Below, one piece after another: positions 11,592 to 16,315 of a stretch of 16,315 nucleotides of DNA. How positions within the stretch are numbered: position 1 is the first letter of the stretch; every line of letters begins with the position of its first letter. The notes below the pieces were generated by a model, which had not been told where the DNA came from, searched no databases, and saw only the letters and a program-made list of their open reading frames with translations. The position numbers were made by a program, and so were the translations under genes. Where the stretch lies: contig CAZSCX010000011.1 of the NCBI GenBank assembly GCA_964605545.1, positions 1 through 16,315 on the forward strand, given 5' to 3'. The stretch comes from DAOTMI01 sp964605545 (lineage in GTDB: Bacteria > Patescibacteriota > Microgenomatia > UBA12405).

Positions 11592-13205
11592 ATGACATTA
11601 AAAGAACGTTTGATTCTCCTTTCCCATACTAAGCAAAAATCAATAATGTCAGCCAGTATTGTTTTAGGTATAACCTTCGTTTTATCGGCATTATTGGGAT
11701 TTTTACGTACTCGTATTCTTTATGATCGTTTTTATCATACCAATGTTTTAGACCTCGATGCCTTCAATGCCGCTTTTCGTCTTCCTGATTTAGTTTTCAA
11801 ATTATTGGTTACCGGCGCTCTTTCTGCCTCATTTATCCCGGTTTATACCAGTCTTTTACATCAAGACAAAAAAGAAGCCGACAAAGTTGCTTCGAGTGTT
11901 ATCAACCTACTTTCCCTGATTTTTATTGTCATTTCCGTTATTATTTTCATTTTTGCCACCCCTTTTAGCCGTTTAATTGCTCATGGTTTTTCTCCTTATC
12001 AATTATCGGTCATGGTTTCACTTACCAGGATTTTACTTTTAGCTCAAATATTTTTTCTTTTTAGTAATTTTTTGACCAGTATTTTACAAGTTAGCCAAAT
12101 CTTTTTAATTCCTGCTTTAAGCCCGATTGTTTACAATATTGTCATTATATTAAGTATCTATTTCTTGGGGCCAATTTTTGGTGTTACCGGAGTAGCCTGG
12201 GGAACTGTCGTTGCTGCTTTTCTCCATCTTCTCATCCAAATTCCTTCACTCCATCATCAAGGTTTCAAATACAGTTTAATTCTAAATCGTAAGCTAACCG
12301 GAGTCAAAGAAACTATCAAAATGATGATTCCTCAAACTTTTGCTACCGGTGTTTCCGAAATCGAAAATACTGTAACTCTGGGTTTTGCTTCACTTCTTAT
12401 TGCCGGTTCAGTCTCTCTTTTAAATTTAGCCATGCAATTAATGTATTTACCTTCAAGAATTTTTTCCACTACCATTGGTCAAGCCTCTTTACCCGTTTTA
12501 TCCAAAAAAATTGCCGAAAATAAATTTGATCAGTATCGCGATATCGTTATCAGAACTGTCATGCAAAGTTTATTCTTAGCCCTTCCCGTTGCTGTTCTTA
12601 TTTTAGTCCTCCGCCTTCCCTTGGTTCGTCTTGTTTTTGGTACCAGACATTTTCCTTGGACAGCCACCAAAATCACCGCTACCGCTCTCGGTTTTCTTAC
12701 TCCAGCTATTGTTTGTCAGGCAATTATTCAAATAATTGTCCGCGCTTTTTATGCCATTCATAATACTAAAATTCCCTTAATTACCGCTACTATATCTCTT
12801 ATAATTTGTACCATTTCCAGCTTAATTTTTATCAACTACACCCAGCTTGGTATTGCTGGCTTGGCTCTTGGCACGGCTTTGGGAGACCTTAGTCAGTGTA
12901 TAGGTTTAACCATTTGTTTTGTCTTTATCGTTAAAAATTTTAAATGGACAGAGGTTCTCAATCGTTTTTTATCAATTATTTTTGTTTCTATAATCGGAGG
13001 AATTTGTGCTTGGGCTTCAATGCAATTTTTTGACGACTATATTTTCAATACTACTCGGGTTATCGACGTTGCTCTCGTCTTTGCCTTATCATCATTAATA
13101 GGTTTAAGTGGTTATCTGTTTTCTGCTTATCTTCTCAAGATAAAAGAATTTGAAATTTTTTCAGCCCAAATTGCCAAACTCAAACATTTTATTTATCGTA
13201 AATAA
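11592..13205 (+). CDS. murJ: Lipid II flippase MurJ
   Basis: A 537-residue polytopic membrane protein of the MurJ/MviN family, with about 14 hydrophobic segments, that flips the peptidoglycan precursor lipid II to the outer face. The N-terminal signature is clear: LGFLRTRILYDRF (35-47), then DAFNAAFRLPDLV (56-68) and GALSASFIPVY (75-85). Later come RIFSTTIGQASLPVLSK and FYAIHNTKIPL, also typical. The presence of murJ means the cell makes peptidoglycan, consistent with the neighbouring envelope genes. The start at 11592 follows TATAAT by seven bases. The pilN gene begins 17 bases after its stop under its own TATACT box. Confidence 0.95.
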   Translation: MTLKERLILLSHTKQKSIMSASIVLGITFVLSALLGFLRTRILYDRFYHTNVLDLDAFNAAFRLPDLVFKLLVTGALSASFIPVYTSLLHQDKKEADKVASSVINLLSLIFIVISVIIFIFATPFSRLIAHGFSPYQLSVMVSLTRILLLAQIFFLFSNFLTSILQVSQIFLIPALSPIVYNIVIILSIYFLGPIFGVTGVAWGTVVAAFLHLLIQIPSLHHQGFKYSLILNRKLTGVKETIKMMIPQTFATGVSEIENTVTLGFASLLIAGSVSLLNLAMQLMYLPSRIFSTTIGQASLPVLSKKIAENKFDQYRDIVIRTVMQSLFLALPVAVLILVLRLPLVRLVFGTRHFPWTATKITATALGFLTPAIVCQAIIQIIVRAFYAIHNTKIPLITATISLIICTISSLIFINYTQLGIAGLALGTALGDLSQCIGLTICFVFIVKNFKWTEVLNRFLSIIFVSIIGGICAWASMQFFDDYIFNTTRVIDVALVFALSSLIGLSGYLFSAYLLKIKEFEIFSAQIAKLKHFIYRK

Positions 13206-13210
13206 TTGTA

Positions 13211-13216
13211 TATACT
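13211..13216 (+). promoter_or_regulatory. -10 box of the pilN-pilO-surface protein operon
   Basis: TATACT ends six bases before the ATG at 13223. The four downstream genes overlap or abut each other, so this is probably their common leaderless promoter. Confidence 0.5.
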
Positions 13217-13222
13217 GAATAT

Positions 13223-13768
13223 ATGCCTCTTAAAAAGGAGATATCTTTAGTACCCGGCGAAGGCAATTCAGGCTCGATAGGTGATCGGATAATTTATTGG
13301 GTTAGTAATGTTCTTCGCTACATCATGGTTTTTACGGAATTAATTATCATTATTGCCTTTCTTTCCCGTTTTTCTCTTGATCAACAAAACACGGATCTTT
13401 CCGATCGTCTTCGCAATCAAAAATATATTTTGGAAACTACAACCAGTTTTGAAAAAGAATACGGACTTCTCCAACAAAAACTTCAATTAATCAAAAAACT
13501 TTATGCTCAACAACCTAAATATTATGACAAACTTAGTTCTATTTTGGCCAATACTCCCAGCGATATTATTTATAATTCATTTTCTATTAACAACAAAGAT
13601 TCCAAAATTACTGCTGATTTGATGGTCTACGCTTTTCAAGAAGAAGCAATTGTTGATTTCATTAATCAACTTAGTTTAAACCCTCAGATCAAATCAATTA
13701 CGATCAATACAATAGAAAAAAAGGCCCGAGAAAACAAATACAATATTAATTTAAGCCTGAGTCTATGA
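13223..13768 (+). CDS. pilN: PilN-like type IV pilus assembly protein
   Basis: A 181-residue bitopic membrane protein. The short cytoplasmic N-terminus contains ISLVP (7-11), resembling the INLLP motif by which PilN binds PilM. One membrane helix follows (about 31-50), then a coiled-coil region (about 52-95) and a small alpha/beta domain ending near 175. PilN and PilO pair through such domains to form the inner-membrane platform of type IV pili. Sequence similarity is by architecture and motif rather than strong identity. Gene order supports it: the next gene has PilO architecture and overlaps by the four bases ATGA. No pilM, pilB or pilC is in the window. Confidence 0.78.
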   Translation: MPLKKEISLVPGEGNSGSIGDRIIYWVSNVLRYIMVFTELIIIIAFLSRFSLDQQNTDLSDRLRNQKYILETTTSFEKEYGLLQQKLQLIKKLYAQQPKYYDKLSSILANTPSDIIYNSFSINNKDSKITADLMVYAFQEEAIVDFINQLSLNPQIKSITINTIEKKARENKYNINLSLSL

Positions 13769-14391
13769 AGAATCCCTTAACCGTTATCAAAACCGATAAA
13801 TTAATTAACTATATCAGTCTTGAACAAGAGAACAAAAAAAGTCGTCGTCTATCGGAAATAGGTTTTACTCTTTTGGTTATTGCCCTTTTTGCTTTTTTGG
13901 CCATTAAACCAACTTTTTCAAAAATATCCGAATTAATGGGTACTATTAAATCAAAGAAAATGTTATCTGCGGAAATGGAAAAGAAAATCAAAAATATTGT
14001 CCAAGCCCAGGATAATTTTGCCAAAATTCAAAATGAATATCCTTTAATTCAAGCATGTATTCCTTCTTATCCCGGTTTTTCCAGCGCCAGCTCTTTAATC
14101 CAAAAGTCAGGAGAAAAAAATTCTATCGCTTTCAAAAAAATAAATTTTAATCTTGATCAGGACAAAGATATGGAAACCGGTAATTTTCATATCAATACTT
14201 CCAGTCAAGGTGATTTTCTTGCTTTTCTCCAAACCATAGATCAATTATCCAAGAGTCGTCGTCCCTTAACTATCGACACTTTTAGTTTTTCTATTCCCAA
14301 AAGCCAATCTTCTGCTTCTCCATCTGCTTCCCAAATAAACTTTAGCATCAACACCGAATTTTATTTTTTAGAAACATATGGCAAAAAATAG
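13765..14391 (+). CDS. pilO: PilO-like type IV pilus assembly protein
   Basis: A 208-residue protein with a cytoplasmic N-terminus, one membrane helix (about 31-48), a coiled coil (about 50-88) and a C-terminal ferredoxin-like domain. GDFLAFLQTIDQLSKSRRPLTIDTFSF is the characteristic PilO segment, in which a short helix is followed by an Arg-containing turn and a strand. A Ser-rich insertion (SQSSASPSAS, about 185-194) lies before the last strand. It is expected to form a heterodimer with the PilN-like protein. The start overlaps the pilN stop (ATGA); no clear Shine-Dalgarno precedes it, so translational coupling is likely. Confidence 0.75.
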   Translation: MKNPLTVIKTDKLINYISLEQENKKSRRLSEIGFTLLVIALFAFLAIKPTFSKISELMGTIKSKKMLSAEMEKKIKNIVQAQDNFAKIQNEYPLIQACIPSYPGFSSASSLIQKSGEKNSIAFKKINFNLDQDKDMETGNFHINTSSQGDFLAFLQTIDQLSKSRRPLTIDTFSFSIPKSQSSASPSASQINFSINTEFYFLETYGKK

Positions 14392-14590
14392 TAATATTTC
14401 CAAATACTTTTTAATGATTTCCATTCTTACCTTGGTCGTTGTTTGTTTAGCTATTTACAACGTTAGTTTAAATAACTATCTAAAACCAATTAACGAAGCT
14501 AAAAGCAATGAATTAATTAAACCTTTTGATGCTAAATTAGATACTGATACTATTAAAGAAATTGTCAATCGACAGGATTTAAATCAATAA
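14378..14590 (+). CDS. Small single-pass membrane protein in the pilus operon
   Basis: A 70-residue protein with a basic, polar N-terminus (MAKNSNISK), one membrane helix (about 10-28) and a charged outside tail ending in DTDTIKEIVNRQDLNQ. It overlaps pilO by 14 bases, and the next gene's ATG directly follows its stop, so it is firmly part of the operon. I do not recognise a family. Its position after pilO invites comparison with PilP, but it lacks a lipobox and a folded domain, so I do not assign that name. A platform accessory subunit or adaptor for the following surface protein are both possible. Confidence 0.7.
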   Translation: MAKNSNISKYFLMISILTLVVVCLAIYNVSLNNYLKPINEAKSNELIKPFDAKLDTDTIKEIVNRQDLNQ

Positions 14591-15904
14591 ATGAATCGTA
14601 TTAAACAAGAAAAAACTATTCCAACTCTTATCGGCATAATTATTCTTGCAATTAGTTTGGCTATTGGTCTTTGGCTTACCAGTGGTCCTACCAATTTTTT
14701 TTCCAAAGCCGCCGATGATTGTAGTCCAACCGATGTAAAAGTTACCAATGTCAGTCACTATTCCTTGACTATTTCCTTTTCTACTTCTTCCTTATGTTTA
14801 AGTAATTTAAATTTTAATAACAGAATTATTTCTGACTCAGTTAATAAATCGTCCAAAACTCATTATTTTGAAATTACCAACCTTAAAGAAAACAGTGATT
14901 ATAATTTTTTTGTTATTTCTGGCGGAAAAACCTACAAAAATGATAATTACATCGCCAAAACTGCCAAAAAACCAAGCTCGGCAACTCCTAATTCCAGACT
15001 TGCTTGGGGAAAAGTATATTACAGTAACGGTCAACCCGCGGCAGGTAGTCTTGTTTATCTTTCAATTCCTTCAGCTGCTCCACTTTCTGGTTTAGTTACC
15101 GAAAATGGTTATTGGTATATTTCTCTTGCCACTAGTTTTAATAAACAATTAAATAACTGGTTTTCTCCGGTTGACAATGTTACCGAAGGAATTGATGTCA
15201 TTGCTCCCGATCTTAGCAAGACTTCTGTGGCCGGCAATACTTCGCGCAATAACCCGGTCCCCGATATTACTATTGGCAAAAGCAGTGATACTCCTCCTCC
15301 TGCCAGTCAAGAAATGGGTGGTACTTTTGACAATGTTTCTCAATCCTTTGCCTCCAAATCATTGACAATCACCAGTCCAAAAGAAGCTGAAACTATTCAT
15401 ACCAGACGTCCTGATATTTTTGGCACTGCTGCCCCTCAGGTAATTATTGTTTTTAGTCTTGGTGAAATTAAGGATTCGGTTCAGTCAGGCCTAGATGGTA
15501 CCTGGCACTGGTATCCTCAAACAGATTTACCCCTAGGTATTACCAAATTAACAGCTACGGTTGGTTCCGAAAAGGTTGAACGTAATTTTATTGTTACCGT
15601 TGATTCCTCTCAATTGGCCTACACCGCTTCTAGTTCAGCTCAAACAAGCACTGCTACTACCATAACCCCCACTCGCATTCCTACAACTACTGTCATTCCT
15701 ACTATCACAGTCACAGTTGTTCCCACTATCACTGCCACACCCTCCTCTACCAGAACTGCTACAATTAGAACCGCCAAAACTTCAACTAATTCCGGAGTTC
15801 CTGTGACTGGTAACACCCTACCTACCGTCATTTGTCTTTTAGCAGCCCTAGGTTTAATCAGCACTTCATTTATTTTGACCAAAAAAGACAATAATCAAGT
15901 ATAA
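14591..15904 (+). CDS. Modular surface protein with FN3/Ig-like domains and a VPVTG sorting-like C-terminus
   Basis: A 437-residue exported protein. A basic N-terminus and hydrophobic helix (about 11-31) form a signal or anchor. Residues about 45-125 look like a fibronectin type III-like beta domain. Residues about 137-195 resemble a carboxypeptidase-regulatory-like beta domain (WGKVYYSNGQPAAGSLVYL, then ENGYWYISL). Residues about 262-336 form a bacterial Ig-like domain (ITSPKEAETIHTRRPDIFGTA, then DGTWHWYP). A Ser/Thr/Pro-rich stalk precedes VPVTG (403-407), a hydrophobic stretch (about 411-428) and the tail TKKDNNQV. This end mimics LPXTG sortase signals with Val in place of Leu. Operon position suggests a pilus-associated or cell-wall protein. 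No sortase gene is in the window. Confidence 0.78.
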   Translation: MNRIKQEKTIPTLIGIIILAISLAIGLWLTSGPTNFFSKAADDCSPTDVKVTNVSHYSLTISFSTSSLCLSNLNFNNRIISDSVNKSSKTHYFEITNLKENSDYNFFVISGGKTYKNDNYIAKTAKKPSSATPNSRLAWGKVYYSNGQPAAGSLVYLSIPSAAPLSGLVTENGYWYISLATSFNKQLNNWFSPVDNVTEGIDVIAPDLSKTSVAGNTSRNNPVPDITIGKSSDTPPPASQEMGGTFDNVSQSFASKSLTITSPKEAETIHTRRPDIFGTAAPQVIIVFSLGEIKDSVQSGLDGTWHWYPQTDLPLGITKLTATVGSEKVERNFIVTVDSSQLAYTASSSAQTSTATTITPTRIPTTTVIPTITVTVVPTITATPSSTRTATIRTAKTSTNSGVPVTGNTLPTVICLLAALGLISTSFILTKKDNNQV

Positions 15905-15905
15905 T
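15900..15905 (+). promoter_or_regulatory. -10 box of the prenyltransferase embedded in the upstream stop codon
   Basis: TATAAT contains the TAA stop (15902-15904) of the surface-protein gene. Six bases separate it from the ATG at 15912. Confidence 0.5.
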
Positions 15906-15911
15906 TTAGCC

Positions 15912-16315
15912 ATGAAGCATCTTTTTGAAGCGCTTCGCCCAGCGCAATGGGTCAAAAATCTCAGTCTCTTTGCCGCTGCTATTTTAAATGGTCAGCTCTT
16001 AAATTTTCCTGTTTTTTTTAAAAGCACTTTAGCCTTTGTTGTTTTTTGCTGTCTTTCTTCTTCTTCTTACCTAATCAATGACCTTATCGATATTGATAAA
16101 GACAAACTCCACCCTTTTAAAAAAGAACGCCCCATTGCTCGTGGTGATGTTGGTAAAACTCAAGCTTTTATTGCCACTTTTGTCTTGTTGGTTTTGGGGC
16201 TACTTATCTCTTTGATTGTTAACAACAGCTTCTTTTATATCAGTTTGCTTTTTATCGTTTTACAATACAGCTATTCTTTTATTTTAAAAAAGAAAGCCAT
16301 TATCGATATTATGGG
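15912..16315 (+). CDS. UbiA-superfamily prenyltransferase, decaprenyl-phosphate phosphoribosyltransferase type (3' end beyond window)
   Basis: The first 134 residues of a polytopic membrane enzyme. LRPAQWVKNLSLFA (8-21) and SSSSYLINDLIDIDKDKLHP (49-68) are hallmarks; the Asp-rich NDLIDIDKD binds the Mg-diphosphate of the donor. KKERPIARGDV (70-80) is also conserved. Within UbiA, this combination of RPxQWxKN with D..HP.K..RP is that of the 5-phosphoribosyl-1-diphosphate:polyprenyl-phosphate transferases, which begin arabinose-donor synthesis in mycobacteria. Other UbiA enzymes remain possible because the C-terminal half is not visible. The frame is open to the window edge. Confidence 0.85.
   Translation, partial: MKHLFEALRPAQWVKNLSLFAAAILNGQLLNFPVFFKSTLAFVVFCCLSSSSYLINDLIDIDKDKLHPFKKERPIARGDVGKTQAFIATFVLLVLGLLISLIVNNSFFYISLLFIVLQYSYSFILKKKAIIDIM

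Noticed and set aside
15640..15891. 83-codon Val-rich open frame on the minus strand
   Set aside because: It is a mirror of the Thr-rich stalk codons of the surface protein and has no independent support.

Overview
This is a gene-dense, AT-rich bacterial window with 22 protein genes, no RNA gene that I can see and one 100-base assembly gap (6461-6560). Very short intergenic spaces, overlapping convergent genes, small enzymes, Thr/Pro-rich surface proteins, a type IV pilus PilN/PilO pair and a scaffold gap all suggest a metagenome-assembled genome of the Candidate Phyla Radiation (Patescibacteria, perhaps Microgenomates). The lineage is an inference; no rRNA or tRNA is present to confirm it.

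Layout. 1-1553 (minus): the start of an unknown charged protein and an Nramp-family metal transporter with altered metal-site motifs. 1573-3754 (plus): korA-korB, a 2-oxoacid:ferredoxin oxidoreductase whose alpha chain carries the gamma domain. 3714-4448 (minus): a SAM methyltransferase overlapping the korB end. 4485-6460 (plus): a membrane-anchored TETP-repeat protein, methionine aminopeptidase and FolD, which runs into the gap. 6564-8073 (plus): a palindromic repeat, then a small CxxC thioredoxin-fold protein, a COG0701-type permease and a second thioredoxin-like protein without cysteines. 8063-8788 (minus): tatD, carrying an in-frame palindromic insertion. 8811-9321: a compact cassette in which a DUF559 endonuclease-like gene lies between near-perfect 39-bp inverted repeats. 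9361-11531: a short DUF84-type protein, then metG and rpsT on the minus strand. 11592-15904 (plus): murJ, pilN, pilO, a 70-residue membrane protein and a large surface protein with a VPVTG sorting-like end. 15912-16315: the start of a UbiA-superfamily prenyltransferase of the decaprenyl-phosphate phosphoribosyltransferase type.

The genes fall into themes. KorAB, map, folD, metG and rpsT are core metabolism and translation. MurJ, the prenyltransferase, PilN/PilO and the two Thr-rich proteins belong to the envelope and cell surface. Nramp and the thioredoxin-permease group handle metals or metalloids.

Two features stand out. Nearly every first gene of a transcription unit has a TATAAT-like box ending about 5-10 bases before its start codon, which predicts leaderless mRNAs; clear Shine-Dalgarno sequences appear only inside operons (korB and the permease). 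The DUF559 gene with its inverted terminal palindromes, plus a third palindrome copy abutting the assembly gap, looks like a small repeat family that carries its own nuclease gene and may be mobile.
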